Shown: positions 7,786 to 15,887, counted from the stretch's first letter. The stretch: DNA of 35,185 nt from Eubacteriales bacterium (GCA_030527715.1 JAUNAF010000018.1:1-35185); one strand, 5' to 3'. The notes: generated by a model not told the origin, from the sequence alone. Program-made: numbers and translations.

Positions 7786-8802
7786 ATGAGTTTGGATGTC
7801 AATTTAAAAGGATTAAAGAAAAATGCCTTCCGTGTATCTAAGCACAGAGGCGAAACAGCCTCCCGCGTTCGTGTGCCGGGTGGTCTGATCAATGCCAAGA
7901 GCATGGCAAGAATTACGGAAATCGCAGAAAAATACGGTAATGGCACCATCTTCATCACAAACCGTCAGGGTATCGAAATCCCGGGCATTTCCATGAACGA
8001 TGTCGATGCCGTCAATAAAGAAATACAGCTTTGCATCGATGAGGCAAAGATCAATCAGGAAGAGCGCGACAAGGGCTTCCCAGCTTCCGGTACCAGAAAT
8101 GTCGTTGCCTGTCCCGGCGCCCGTCTCTGTCCGTTTGGTTGCTACGATACGACCGCATTTGCTCAGAAGATAGAAAACCAGATTTTCCCGAACAATCGTC
8201 ATTTTAAGATCGCATTTACAGGCTGCTCTAATGACTGTGCCAAGGTTCGTATGGATGACTTCGGTATCATTGGTATGACAGAGCCGCAGTATGATCCGAA
8301 TCGTTGTATCGGATGCCAGCAATGCGTAGATTATTGCAAGATCCGTTCCGTCGGAGCATTAAAAATGGTTGGCGGTAAAGTAGTTCGCGATCATGATCTT
8401 TGCATCGGCTGCGGTGTCTGCGTATCCTATTGCCCGACCCGCGCATGGACCCGCTCCAAAGAGCATTACTTCCGTGTGGTATTACTGGGTCGTACCGGAA
8501 AGAAAAATCCGCGTCTCGCAGAGGATTTCATGAAGTGGGCCGATGAAGATACCATTACAAAGATGGTTGAGAATGCCTATGCCTACGTAGAAGAATATAT
8601 TGATCCGAATGCCTACGAGACAAAGGAACATGTAGGATACATCGTAGACCGTACCGGTTTTGACGAATTCTATAAGTGGATCATGAAGGATGTCACTCCG
8701 AATGAAAAGTGTGAGATCAACAACCGCCTGTATTGGGGTGGAAAGCAGTACGACAGAAGCAATAATCTGAAGTCTCCCGGCCTCAATCCTTATCAGTATT
8801 AA
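7786..8802 (+). CDS. asrC: Anaerobic sulfite reductase subunit C (siroheme/[4Fe-4S] catalytic subunit)
   Basis: A 338-residue nitrite/sulfite reductase-family protein. The siroheme-[4Fe-4S] ligands are in CPGARLC (C109, C115) and CSNDC (C147, C151), the CX5C...CX3C pattern of sulfite reductases. A ferredoxin domain is inserted after it: CIGCQQCVDYC from C174 and CIGCGVCVSYCPTRA. The N-terminal RVRVPGGLINAKSM and ITNRQGIEIPGI are the substrate-side ferredoxin-like half. It reduces sulfite to sulfide, either for respiration-like electron disposal or assimilation. AAGGAGGT at 7772-7779 precedes the ATG by 6 bases and overlaps the asrB stop. The operon ends at the terminator at 8821. Confidence 0.96.
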   Translation: MSLDVNLKGLKKNAFRVSKHRGETASRVRVPGGLINAKSMARITEIAEKYGNGTIFITNRQGIEIPGISMNDVDAVNKEIQLCIDEAKINQEERDKGFPASGTRNVVACPGARLCPFGCYDTTAFAQKIENQIFPNNRHFKIAFTGCSNDCAKVRMDDFGIIGMTEPQYDPNRCIGCQQCVDYCKIRSVGALKMVGGKVVRDHDLCIGCGVCVSYCPTRAWTRSKEHYFRVVLLGRTGKKNPRLAEDFMKWADEDTITKMVENAYAYVEEYIDPNAYETKEHVGYIVDRTGFDEFYKWIMKDVTPNEKCEINNRLYWGGKQYDRSNNLKSPGLNPYQY

Positions 8803-8820
8803 TATTTTATTGATTCCTAA

Positions 8821-8858
8821 AAATAGAATGTTCGCAGAAGCGTGCATTCTATTTTTTT
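8821..8858 (+). terminator. Rho-independent terminator of asrABC
   Basis: AAATAGAATG (8821-8830) pairs with CATTCTATTT (8845-8854), with an inner CGC/GCG, followed by a T-run to 8858. Confidence 0.9.
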
Positions 8859-9010
8859 GTATAAAAAGAACTTTTACAGCAGGCTGTTCCGCCACCAAGA
8901 ATAATATCCCATCACACGGATTTTGGTATCTCACCTTTCCAGAAATACACATACATGGGCATCGGACAAGACCTCTTGCAGAGACCTTCCAAACGGATGG
9001 TTTCTTTTTT
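8859..9010 (+). other. Non-coding interval ending in an orphan terminator
   Basis: The space between asrC and the next tetR is 324 bases and I find no convincing gene in it. It holds a second terminator-like hairpin: AGAGACC (8980-8986), TCC/GGA inner pairs around an AAAC loop, GGTTTCT (8999-9005) and a T-run to 9010. No gene ends before it, so it either finishes a short RNA or is what remains of a deleted gene. Confidence 0.45.
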
Positions 9011-9054
9011 GTTGAACTAAATAAAATATCTGTTACACATATCTAATCTTTGGA

Positions 9055-9088
9055 TTGACAAAACATAAAAAAATGATAACATCGTTAT
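9055..9088 (+). promoter_or_regulatory. Promoter and candidate operator of the truncated tetR gene
   Basis: A perfect TTGACA (9055-9060) with a weak TAACAT -10 (9077-9082, 16-base spacer). The inverted repeat ATAAC-ATC-GTTAT (9076-9088) covers the -10, a plausible autoregulatory operator. Confidence 0.5.
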
Positions 9089-9126
9089 GAAAAAGCAATC
9101 TGTTACTGAATGAGTTGAGGTGTACT

Positions 9127-9468
9127 TTGAGTTATAGCTCCGAGCAGACGAGACAGCGGATTATGGAAAGTGCAAAACAAGAGTTTCCAGAGAAAGGCTT
9201 CTCCGGTGCGAGTTTACGCAGTATTGCAACAATGGCAAAAGCGGCTACAGGAGCTCTGTATAATTACTATAAGAACAAAGAAGAATTGTTTGCCGTCGTG
9301 TTAAAGGATGCCGCAGATGCATTCTTTCTCCATGTTATCTGTGGAGATGGACTTCGCGATCTGCAAGAGTTGGTTGCATATGATGTTCCTCGAAACCAGG
9401 CGGAAGTGTATATGGAAAAGTTGGAACGCTTTCGGCATGCTGGATGGAGAGAAATTATAGGACATTAA
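9127..9468 (+). CDS. TetR-family regulator, truncated after the DNA-binding domain
   Basis: The 113-residue product starts SYSSEQTRQRIMESAKQEF and has a textbook TetR helix-turn-helix at about residues 25-46 (SLRSIATMAKAATGALYNYY) followed by KNKEELF. TetR proteins are usually 180-210 residues; here the ligand domain stops soon after its first helices, with the stop codon lying inside a terminator hairpin. I chose TTG 9127 because GAGGTG lies 4 bases upstream and the protein then begins like other TetRs; an upstream TTG at 9115 is the alternative. It may be a pseudogene or a short DNA-binding form acting without ligand. Its targets could be the hydrolase downstream. Confidence 0.7.
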   Translation: MSYSSEQTRQRIMESAKQEFPEKGFSGASLRSIATMAKAATGALYNYYKNKEELFAVVLKDAADAFFLHVICGDGLRDLQELVAYDVPRNQAEVYMEKLERFRHAGWREIIGH

Positions 9469-9483
9469 AGTCCTATATTTTTT
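9456..9483 (+). terminator. Terminator overlapping the tetR stop codon
   Basis: TATAGGAC (9456-9463), loop ATTAAA, GTCCTATA (9470-9477), then six T. The TAA stop (9466-9468) is in the loop. Confidence 0.85.
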
Positions 9484-9553
9484 CAATAGCGGTTAGCATT
9501 CCCTAACTTTTGAGACATGGAAAAATGAATTTTATATACGGAGGGGAAGAAAA

Positions 9554-9664
9554 GTGCTCTTATTGTTTCAAGGTCTGTGTTTGATAATAACCGTGTACGT
9601 GACTGGTGGAGCAACTGAAAGAGGAGGGTATTATGGAAATACACTACCTTCCGGATGTGGATAA
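9554..9664 (+). CDS. Possible 36-residue hydrophobic peptide
   Basis: A GTG at 9554, 7 bases after a GAGGGG ribosome binding site (9541-9546), opens a 36-codon frame beginning MLLLFQGLCLIITVYVTGG, which could be one membrane helix. It overlaps the next small ORF in another frame. No family recognised; an overlapping frame here, ending VRDWWSN, looks equally like a gene remnant, so this may be chance in an eroded region. Confidence 0.2.
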   Translation: MLLLFQGLCLIITVYVTGGATERGGYYGNTLPSGCG

Positions 9665-9839
9665 GATGAATTTTATTCCCGGATTCATTCGTGCTCCTTG
9701 GATGCTTTATCAAATGGGCTTGATTTATGGTAAAAATAGAGATAGAGAGGCTGAATATGACTGTTCACGAATTTGGAAAAGAAAACGATACATGCATAGT
9801 TCTAATTCATCCATCGCTTGTGATGTGGGACTATTTTGA
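9633..9839 (+). CDS. Small ORF of unknown function, possibly a gene remnant
   Basis: A 68-residue frame starting MEIHYLPDVDKMNFIPGFIR, with a GAGGAGGG ribosome binding site 5 bases upstream of the ATG. The first about 40 residues (…APWMLYQMGLIYGK) look protein-like; the last third is lysine/arginine/serine-rich and lies over the start of the alpha/beta hydrolase gene in another frame, suggesting that the true protein was cut and the frame now runs on by chance. I do not recognise a family. It sits between a truncated tetR and the hydrolase, both signs of an eroded locus. Confidence 0.35.
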   Translation: MEIHYLPDVDKMNFIPGFIRAPWMLYQMGLIYGKNRDREAEYDCSRIWKRKRYMHSSNSSIACDVGLF

Positions 9840-10515
9840 ACGTGTGATCCCACTGTTGGAGAAGGACTATCATCTGATTATTCCGGCTTTGCCGGGATAT
9901 GAGCCAAGGTCAGGAGAAGATTTTACCAGTGTAGAACAAATCGCAGACGAGCTGGCATCATGGCTCAATGCACACGAGTGCCATGAGATCGCCTGCCTCT
10001 ATGGCTGCTCCATGGGCGGTTCGGTTGTGACCAAAATGCTGGCCGAGAACAAGCTGAACGTCTATACTGCAGTGCTGGATGGCGGCATCACACCGTATCA
10101 GCTGCCGTGGATCATCACTCGGCTGATTGCAGTGAAGGATTTCTGTATGATTTCGCTGGGCAAGATTGGCGGTATCCGACTGCTGGAGAAGGCATTTGCT
10201 ACCGATGAATATTCAAAAGAGGATTTACAGTACATGGCAGATATTTTCAAGTGGCTCAGCTACAAGACCATCTGGCGTACCTTTGAATCCTGCAATAACT
10301 ATCAGATGCCAGCACAGGTACATACGAATTGCCGAAGCATACAATATTGGTATGGTGATAAGGAAAAAAAGGAACGCCGTCTCGACCTTCGATATATTCG
10401 CCAATACCTTCCTGAGACAAAGTTTGTGTGCATGAAAAATCTCGGGCATGGAGGTATGATGCTCCAACGATCGGAGGAAACGGCAAAACGACTGCGGAAG
10501 CTGATTGAGGGGTAA
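9757..10515 (+). CDS. Alpha/beta-fold hydrolase
   Basis: A 252-residue protein with alpha/beta hydrolase landmarks: oxyanion-strand region CIVLIHPSLVMWDYFERVIP, ALPGYEPRSGE, the nucleophile elbow LYGCSMGGSVV (serine in G-C-S-M-G, about residue 88), a late acid candidate in WYGDKEK and the catalytic histidine in NLGHGGMM. No signal peptide, so cytoplasmic. The start at 9757 has AGAGAGG 6 bases upstream; an earlier in-frame ATG at 9727 lacks a site. Substrate unknown (esterase, lactonase and C-C hydrolase are all possible). No terminator with a T-run follows, only the inverted repeat TGAGAGAT/ATCTCTCA at 10519-10553. Confidence 0.88.
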   Translation: MTVHEFGKENDTCIVLIHPSLVMWDYFERVIPLLEKDYHLIIPALPGYEPRSGEDFTSVEQIADELASWLNAHECHEIACLYGCSMGGSVVTKMLAENKLNVYTAVLDGGITPYQLPWIITRLIAVKDFCMISLGKIGGIRLLEKAFATDEYSKEDLQYMADIFKWLSYKTIWRTFESCNNYQMPAQVHTNCRSIQYWYGDKEKKERRLDLRYIRQYLPETKFVCMKNLGHGGMMLQRSEETAKRLRKLIEG

Positions 10516-10651
10516 GTGTGAGAGATGAATGATTTAACGTGCCATATCTCTCATCTGACAAAAGCAAATGTTTACATGCTGTTGGTATTTGGTTATAAGC
10601 GTTTTCGCCGGTGGCATAGTAACAATTCTACCAGAGGATAATAAAAAGACA

Positions 10652-10681
10652 CTGGCATAAACTGTAAATTCATGCTAAACT
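10652..10681 (+). promoter_or_regulatory. Probable extended -10 promoter for the ABC-F gene
   Basis: CTGGCA (10652-10657), 18 bases, then TAAACT (10676-10681) preceded by TGC, the extended -10 form. The transcript would have a leader of about 70 bases before the start codon at 10759; I see no clear attenuator in it. Confidence 0.45.
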
Positions 10682-10758
10682 ATGTCCGGATTTTTGACCA
10701 TTACATGAATTATGTGTCAGACTGCTCTGTGCGGTCCTGGCATTACAGGAGAATTTAA

Positions 10759-12711
10759 ATGATTTTATCTTGCAATCATATCAGTAAGTCTTTCGGGACG
10801 GATGTTATTTTAGAGGATGTTTCTTTCCACGTGGAGGATCGAGAGAAAGTTGCTGTTGTCGGTATCAATGGTGCCGGTAAAACAACTCTTTTGAAAATTA
10901 TTCTTCAGCGCATGCAGGCTGACAGTGGTGAGGCTGTTTTTTCCAAGGATGCCACGATCGGCTATCTTGCACAGCATGAAGCTGTCTCCAGTGAAAAGAC
11001 GATCTATGAGGAGCTGCTGACGGTAAAGGAGCAGGTGATCCGTATGGAGGAGCGTATCCGTTCCCTGGAACTGGAGATGAAGCACCTTACCGGGGAAGCT
11101 CTGGAGAATGTTCTGGAGACTTATAACAGACTCAGCGTGGAATTTGACCGCCAGAACGGCTATGCCTGGCAGAGTGAGCTCATCGGTGTCCTGAAGGGTC
11201 TTGGTTTTGCCGAGGATGAGTTCGACAAAAAAATCGATACACTCTCCGGCGGACAGAAGACGAGAGTGGCACTCGGAAAGCTGCTGCTTTCTTCCCCGGA
11301 TATCATCTTTCTGGACGAGCCGACGAACCATCTGGATATGAATTCCATTGCCTGGCTGGAATCCTACCTGGTGAATTATCCGGGTGCCGTTGTCATCGTG
11401 GCACATGACCGTTATTTCCTGAATAAGGTCGTGACCAAGATCGTAGAGCTGGACCGCGGACGTGCCACTGTGTTCCAGGGAAATTATTCTCAGTATGCGC
11501 AGAAAAAGGCAATGCTCCGCGAAGCAGCGCAGAAGGCCTATCTGAATCAGCAGCAGGAGATCCGTCATCAGGAACAGGTCATTGCCAAGCTGAAGTCGTT
11601 CAACCGTGAGAAGAGTATCAAGCGTGCGGAAAGCCGTGAAAAAATGCTCGACAAAATCGAGCGTCTCGAGCGTCCGAGTGAGGTCAACAGCGAGATCCAT
11701 CTTCATCTTGAGCCCCGCATTCTGAGCGGAAATGATGTCTTAAAGGTAGAAGGTCTTTCCAAGTCCTTTGGACCGCTGCAGCTCTTTTCTGATCTGAACT
11801 TTGAGATCAAGCGCGGCGAAAAGGTAGCTGTGATCGGAAACAACGGTACCGGCAAGACCACTCTGCTGAAGATCCTGAATGAGGTCATTGAAGCTGACAG
11901 TGGATCTTTTACTCTTGGAAGTAAGGTACAGATCGGATATTATGATCAGGAACACCATGTGCTTCATATGGAAAAGACTCTGTTTGAAGAGATCTCGGAT
12001 GATTATCCGACACTGACGAATACGCAGATCCGCAATACGCTTGCCGCCTTCCTCTTTACCGGGGATGATGTATTCAAGCGTATCTCAGATCTGAGCGGCG
12101 GCGAACGCGGCCGTGTTTCTCTGGCAAAGCTGATGCTTTCTGAGGCAAATTTCCTGATCCTGGATGAGCCGACGAACCATCTGGATATCGTTTCCAAGGA
12201 GATCCTGGAGAGTGCGCTGAATAACTACAGCGGAACGGTTCTGTATGTCTCTCATGACCGTTATTTCATCAATCAGACGGCGACCCGCATCATGGATCTG
12301 ACCGGACAGACTCTGGTCAACTATATCGGAAACTATGATTACTATATGGAAAAGAAGGAGTCGCTGACCGAGATCTATGCACCGAACGCACAGTCCGGAA
12401 AGGGAAGCGGTTTCTTCGGAGGCGTGGAAGCGAAGAGTGACGTAAAGGAGACACCTGCCCAGAACAACAAACAGGACTGGCAGCAGATGAAAGAGGAGCA
12501 GGCAAAGCTTCGAAAACGCCAGAATGATCTGAAGCGCACGGAAGAAGCGATCGCAAAGCTTGAAGAGCAGGATGCGCTGATCGACGAACAGTTAGCTTCG
12601 GAGGAGGTCTACACTGATGTTGAGAAGTGCATGAAGCTGAATCAGGAGAAATTTGATATTTCACAGAAACTTGAAGAATTATATCAGAAATGGGAGGAGC
12701 TGGCAGAGTGA
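10759..12711 (+). CDS. ABC-F family ATPase (ribosome-associated)
   Basis: A 650-residue soluble protein with two ABC domains and no membrane segments. Walker A motifs are GINGAGKTT (about residue 35) and GNNGTGKTT (about residue 360); signatures LSGGQKTRVALG and LSGGERGRVSLA; Walker B FLDEPTNHLDM and ILDEPTNHLDI. The charged linker between the domains (about residues 230-310) is the P-site-tRNA-interaction motif region, and the C-terminus (about 570-640, KLRKRQNDLKRTEEAIAKL) is a coiled coil as in Uup/YdiF. ABC-F proteins act on ribosomes, in translation or antibiotic protection; which of these applies cannot be told from sequence. AGGAG lies 7 bases before ATG. The stop codon is within its terminator hairpin. 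Confidence 0.93.
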   Translation: MILSCNHISKSFGTDVILEDVSFHVEDREKVAVVGINGAGKTTLLKIILQRMQADSGEAVFSKDATIGYLAQHEAVSSEKTIYEELLTVKEQVIRMEERIRSLELEMKHLTGEALENVLETYNRLSVEFDRQNGYAWQSELIGVLKGLGFAEDEFDKKIDTLSGGQKTRVALGKLLLSSPDIIFLDEPTNHLDMNSIAWLESYLVNYPGAVVIVAHDRYFLNKVVTKIVELDRGRATVFQGNYSQYAQKKAMLREAAQKAYLNQQQEIRHQEQVIAKLKSFNREKSIKRAESREKMLDKIERLERPSEVNSEIHLHLEPRILSGNDVLKVEGLSKSFGPLQLFSDLNFEIKRGEKVAVIGNNGTGKTTLLKILNEVIEADSGSFTLGSKVQIGYYDQEHHVLHMEKTLFEEISDDYPTLTNTQIRNTLAAFLFTGDDVFKRISDLSGGERGRVSLAKLMLSEANFLILDEPTNHLDIVSKEILESALNNYSGTVLYVSHDRYFINQTATRIMDLTGQTLVNYIGNYDYYMEKKESLTEIYAPNAQSGKGSGFFGGVEAKSDVKETPAQNNKQDWQQMKEEQAKLRKRQNDLKRTEEAIAKLEEQDALIDEQLASEEVYTDVEKCMKLNQEKFDISQKLEELYQKWEELAE

Positions 12712-12727
12712 TCTGCCGGTTCTTTTT
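12699..12727 (+). terminator. Terminator overlapping the end of the ABC-F gene
   Basis: GGCAGA (12702-12707), loop GTGA containing part of the TGA stop, TCTGCC (12712-12717), extended by wobble pairs on both sides, then a T-run 12723-12727. Confidence 0.75.
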
Positions 12728-12780
12728 CGTTACAGGAATATTTGCCGATGTATGCGAAATCAGGATCACACTGTTATATC

Positions 12781-12809
12781 TTGATTTTTCAAAAGAAATA
12801 AAGTATGAT
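12781..12809 (+). promoter_or_regulatory. Promoter of the aspartate kinase gene
   Basis: TTGATT (12781-12786), a 17-base spacer and TATGAT (12804-12809), about 45 bases upstream of the start codon at 12855. Confidence 0.7.
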
Positions 12810-12854
12810 TAAACCGTTTGAATGTCGATTCATACGAAGAAGGAGAATCTATTT

Positions 12855-14177
12855 ATGAAAAAGGTTGTGAAATTCGGAGGCAGCTCTCTTGCCAGCGCAG
12901 AACAGTTTCAGAAGGTTGGCAGCATTATTCGTGCTGAGGAGAACGTACGCAGATATGTCGTTCCGTCTGCTCCGGGCAAAAGATTTGATGGCGATACCAA
13001 AGTTACCGATATGCTCTACGACTGCTATGAAACCGCTGTCAAGGGCACTGATTTCGCAGAAAAACTTGAAAAGATAAAAGAACGTTACAATGAGATTATC
13101 TGGGGCTTAAAGCTTTCCCTTTCCCTGGACGGCGAGTTTGAAAAGATCCGCGAGCTGTTTGCTCAGGGTGTCGGCAGTGATTATGCCGCTTCCAGAGGTG
13201 AGTACTTAAACGGTATTATCATGGCAAACTATCTCGGTTATGAGTTTATCGATGCTGCAGAGGTTATTTTCTTCGATGCAAACGGAGAGTTTGACGCAGA
13301 GAAGACCAACAAGATTCTTTCTGCAAAGCTTCGAAAGATCGAAAAGGCTGTCATTCCGGGATTTTACGGTTCCCTTCCGGGTGGTCAGATCAAGACCTTC
13401 TCCCGCGGCGGTTCCGATATCACCGGTTCCATCGTTGCCCGTGCAGCAAAGGCTGATCTTTATGAGAACTGGACCGATGTATCCGGTTTCCTGGTTACCG
13501 ATCCGAGAATCGTAAAGAATCCGGAGCCGATCGAGACCATTACCTACCGTGAGCTTCGTGAGCTTGCATACATGGGCGCTTCCGTACTTCACGACGAGGC
13601 GATCTTCCCGGTACGCAGCGAGGGTATTCCGATCAATATCCGCAATACAAACGATCCGTCCGCACCTGGTACCATGATCGTTGAGAACACCTGCAAAAAA
13701 CCGAAATATACCATCACCGGTATTGCAGGCAAGAAGGGCTTTGCAGCGATCAATATTGAGAAAGACCGCATGAATTCCATGATCGGTTTCGGCCGCAGAG
13801 TCTTGAGTGTCCTTGAGGACAACAAGATTTCCTTTGAGCATGTTCCGTCAGGAATCGATACCATGAGCGTGTTCGTTCATCAGTCTGAGTTTGAGGCAAA
13901 AGAGCAGAAGGTACTCGCAGGACTTCGCCGCGAGCTGAAACCGGATTATATGGATCTTGACTCTGACCTTGCACTGATCGCAGTTGTAGGTCGAGGCATG
14001 CGTGCTACCAGAGGAACTGCAGGCAGAATTTTCTCTGCTCTGGCTCATGCCAACATCAACATTCGCATGATCGATCAGGGTTCCAGTGAGATGGATATCA
14101 TTATTGGTGTAGCCAACAGTGATTTTGAGAACGCAATTCGTGCAATTTATGACATTTTTGTAATCGCTCAGCTCTAA
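12855..14177 (+). CDS. lysC: Aspartate kinase
   Basis: A 440-residue monofunctional aspartokinase. The N-terminal KFGGSSLASAEQF is the kinase phosphate/substrate loop; FSRGGSDITGSIVA is the aspartate-binding/catalytic region near residue 180; TDPRIV and REL.ELAYMGASVLHDEAI follow as in the family. The C-terminal about 140 residues hold two ACT domains (ITGIAGKKGFAAINIEK and IAVVGRGMR…TAGRIFSALAHANINI), which bind amino-acid effectors. It phosphorylates aspartate, first step to lysine, threonine, methionine and diaminopimelate. The start at 12855 is preferred over 12822 because AAGGAG lies 9 bases before it and the protein then starts at MKKVVKFGG. It stands alone between its promoter and that of rex. 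The symbol is given for function; paralogue type is not resolved. Confidence 0.93.
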   Translation: MKKVVKFGGSSLASAEQFQKVGSIIRAEENVRRYVVPSAPGKRFDGDTKVTDMLYDCYETAVKGTDFAEKLEKIKERYNEIIWGLKLSLSLDGEFEKIRELFAQGVGSDYAASRGEYLNGIIMANYLGYEFIDAAEVIFFDANGEFDAEKTNKILSAKLRKIEKAVIPGFYGSLPGGQIKTFSRGGSDITGSIVARAAKADLYENWTDVSGFLVTDPRIVKNPEPIETITYRELRELAYMGASVLHDEAIFPVRSEGIPINIRNTNDPSAPGTMIVENTCKKPKYTITGIAGKKGFAAINIEKDRMNSMIGFGRRVLSVLEDNKISFEHVPSGIDTMSVFVHQSEFEAKEQKVLAGLRRELKPDYMDLDSDLALIAVVGRGMRATRGTAGRIFSALAHANINIRMIDQGSSEMDIIIGVANSDFENAIRAIYDIFVIAQL

Positions 14178-14206
14178 TTGACAAAAAAATATCTATAAGA
14201 TATACT
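14178..14206 (+). promoter_or_regulatory. Strong promoter of rex with a palindrome over the -10
   Basis: TTGACA (14178-14183), exactly 17 bases, TATACT (14201-14206). The palindrome ATATCT-ATA-AGATAT (14189-14203) spans the spacer and -10 and may be an operator. It does not match the known Rex consensus TTGTTAA-N4-TTAACAA. Confidence 0.85.
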
Positions 14207-14277
14207 AAGTTCATGGGCTAAATACAGCAGTCCGTTCAGACGGTATAGTATTGCCCGAAGAGGAGCATGATTAAAAA

Positions 14278-14916
14278 ATGGAAAAAGGGATTTCTAAAGC
14301 GGTAATCAAACGTCTTCCGAGATATTACCGATACTTAGGAGAACTTATAGATGACGGAGTGGAGAGGATTTCCTCCAATGAACTGAGTGAGCGTATGCAG
14401 GTGACAGCATCTCAGATCCGCCAGGATCTGAACAACTTCGGCGGTTTCGGTCAGCAGGGTTACGGCTACAATGTTGCACACTTATATCAGGAGATCGGTA
14501 AGATCCTTGGTCTGGATAAAACCTATCAGATGATCATCATCGGAGGCGGACGCCTCGGACAGACACTTGCCAACTATACAAAGTTTGAGAAGAGAGGATT
14601 TCAGGTGGTTGCCATCTTCGATGTCGATCCGGAGCTTGTCGGAAAAGAGGTCCGCGGTATCGAGGTACATCTGATGGAGGAACTGGAAGATTATCTGAAG
14701 ACACACAAGATCGATATTGCCACACTGACGATACCGAAGGCATATGCGGAGGAGACGGCAATGCGTCTTGTTGAGGGCGGTGTCAAGGCCATCTGGAATT
14801 TTGCACACACAGACCTTCACCTTCCGGAGGATGTCATGGTGGAGAATGTTCACCTGTCAGAGAGTCTGATGCAGCTTTCATACAACATTCACTGGCACGA
14901 AACGCATAAATCATAA
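14278..14916 (+). CDS. rex: Redox-sensing transcriptional repressor Rex
   Basis: A 212-residue protein, standard Rex length. Residues about 1-75 are the winged helix (AVIKRLPRYYRYLGEL, then RISSNELSERMQVTASQIRQD and FGGFGQQGYGYNV). The Rossmann domain has IIIGGGRLGQTLANY near residue 87, which binds NADH/NAD+; the C-terminal helix for domain-swapped dimerisation follows. Rex represses fermentation and redox genes until NADH rises. The nearby nfnAB and asr genes are the kind it controls, but I found no good Rex site before them. Ribosome binding site AAGAGGAG (14258-14265) is 12 bases from the ATG, longer than usual; an ATG at 14267 is out of frame. Confidence 0.96.
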   Translation: MEKGISKAVIKRLPRYYRYLGELIDDGVERISSNELSERMQVTASQIRQDLNNFGGFGQQGYGYNVAHLYQEIGKILGLDKTYQMIIIGGGRLGQTLANYTKFEKRGFQVVAIFDVDPELVGKEVRGIEVHLMEELEDYLKTHKIDIATLTIPKAYAEETAMRLVEGGVKAIWNFAHTDLHLPEDVMVENVHLSESLMQLSYNIHWHETHKS

Positions 14917-14927
14917 GTGTTAAGAGC

Positions 14928-14965
14928 ATTGCAGGAGGAAAACAGTTTCCTCCTGCAATATTTTT
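14928..14965 (+). terminator. Strong Rho-independent terminator after rex
   Basis: A perfect 14-base stem (14928-14941 with 14946-14959), loop ACAG, then ATTTTT. Confidence 0.95.
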
Positions 14966-15026
14966 GTCAGGCGTACATTGCCGATACAGGTATTTGAAAG
15001 TTGCTTATGCGGACCCTGTCTGTACC

Positions 15027-15055
15027 TTGACGAAAAAAAAAATCAATGATAAAGT
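15027..15055 (+). promoter_or_regulatory. Probable promoter of yebC
   Basis: TTGACG (15027-15032), 17 bases, TAAAGT (15050-15055). A nearby TATTAT (15055-15060) would leave a 22-base spacer and is less likely. Confidence 0.45.
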
Positions 15056-15156
15056 ATTATAGATACGCGCATTTGTGCGATAAGAAAGAATCAGACCGAT
15101 CCATCCTGTAATATCACAGGATAAGACCGGGTTATGGAAAGAATGAGGAGAGAAAC

Positions 15157-15885
15157 ATGTCAGGACATTCTAAATTTGCGAATATCAAACACAAAAAAGA
15201 GAAAAACGATGCAGCTAAGGGAAAAATTTTCACGATCATCGGTCGTGAGATCGCAGTTGCAGTAAAAGAGGGCGGCCCGGATCCGGCGAACAACAGCCGT
15301 CTCCGTGATGTTATCGCCAAGGCTAAGGCTAACAACATGCCGAACGACACCATCGACCGCGGTATCAAAAAAGCTGCCGGCGATGCAAACTCTGTAAACT
15401 ATGAGTATGTATCCTACGAAGGCTACGGTCCGGGCGGAATCGCCATCATCGTAGACGCACTGACCGACAACAAGAACCGTACCGCTGCAAATGTAAGAAG
15501 CGCCTTCACTAAGGGCGGCGGAAGCATCGGAACACAGGGCTGCGTTTCCTACAGCTTCGACAAGAAGGGTCAGATCATCATTGACAAAGAAGAGTGTGAT
15601 ATGGATGCAGATGATCTCATGATGCTTGCACTGGATGCAGGTGCTGAGGATTTTGCAGACGAGGAGGACAGCTTTGAGGTTCTCACCGCTCCGGAAGATC
15701 TTTCTGCTGTACGTGAGGCTCTTGAGAAAGAGGGTATTGCCATGGCTTCTGCTGAGGTTTCCATGATCCCGCAGAACTATGTTGCAGTGACAGATGAGGG
15801 CATCCTGAAGAATCTTCAGAGAACACTGGATCTTCTCGATGACGATGATGACGTTCAGAACGTTTATACAAACCTGGAGGAGTAA
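15157..15885 (+). CDS. yebC: YebC/TACO1-family translation/regulatory protein
   Basis: A 242-residue protein that opens [20 protein letters not shown], the hallmark N-terminus of the YebC/PmpR/TACO1 family, and continues with the conserved [19 protein letters not shown] and [19 protein letters not shown]. Members help ribosomes through proline-rich stretches or act as regulators; they are near-universal in bacteria. GAGGAG precedes the ATG. Two bases separate its stop from the next gene, whose ribosome binding site (GGAGG) is inside the yebC end, so the two are co-transcribed. Confidence 0.96.
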   Translation: MSGHSKFANIKHKKEKNDAAKGKIFTIIGREIAVAVKEGGPDPANNSRLRDVIAKAKANNMPNDTIDRGIKKAAGDANSVNYEYVSYEGYGPGGIAIIVDALTDNKNRTAANVRSAFTKGGGSIGTQGCVSYSFDKKGQIIIDKEECDMDADDLMMLALDAGAEDFADEEDSFEVLTAPEDLSAVREALEKEGIAMASAEVSMIPQNYVAVTDEGILKNLQRTLDLLDDDDDVQNVYTNLEE

Positions 15886-15887
15886 GG

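Noticed and set aside
10519-10553. TGAGAGAT/ATCTCTCA inverted repeat after the hydrolase as a terminator
   Set aside because: The loop is 19 bases and there is no T-run.
12822-12854. Upstream ATG of aspartate kinase as the true start
   Set aside because: It would add 11 residues not seen in the family and has no ribosome binding site, whereas ATG 12855 has AAGGAG at good spacing.
13206-13841. 211-codon reverse-strand frame inside the aspartate kinase gene
   Set aside because: The + strand protein is a clear family member; the antisense frame has no recognisable domain.
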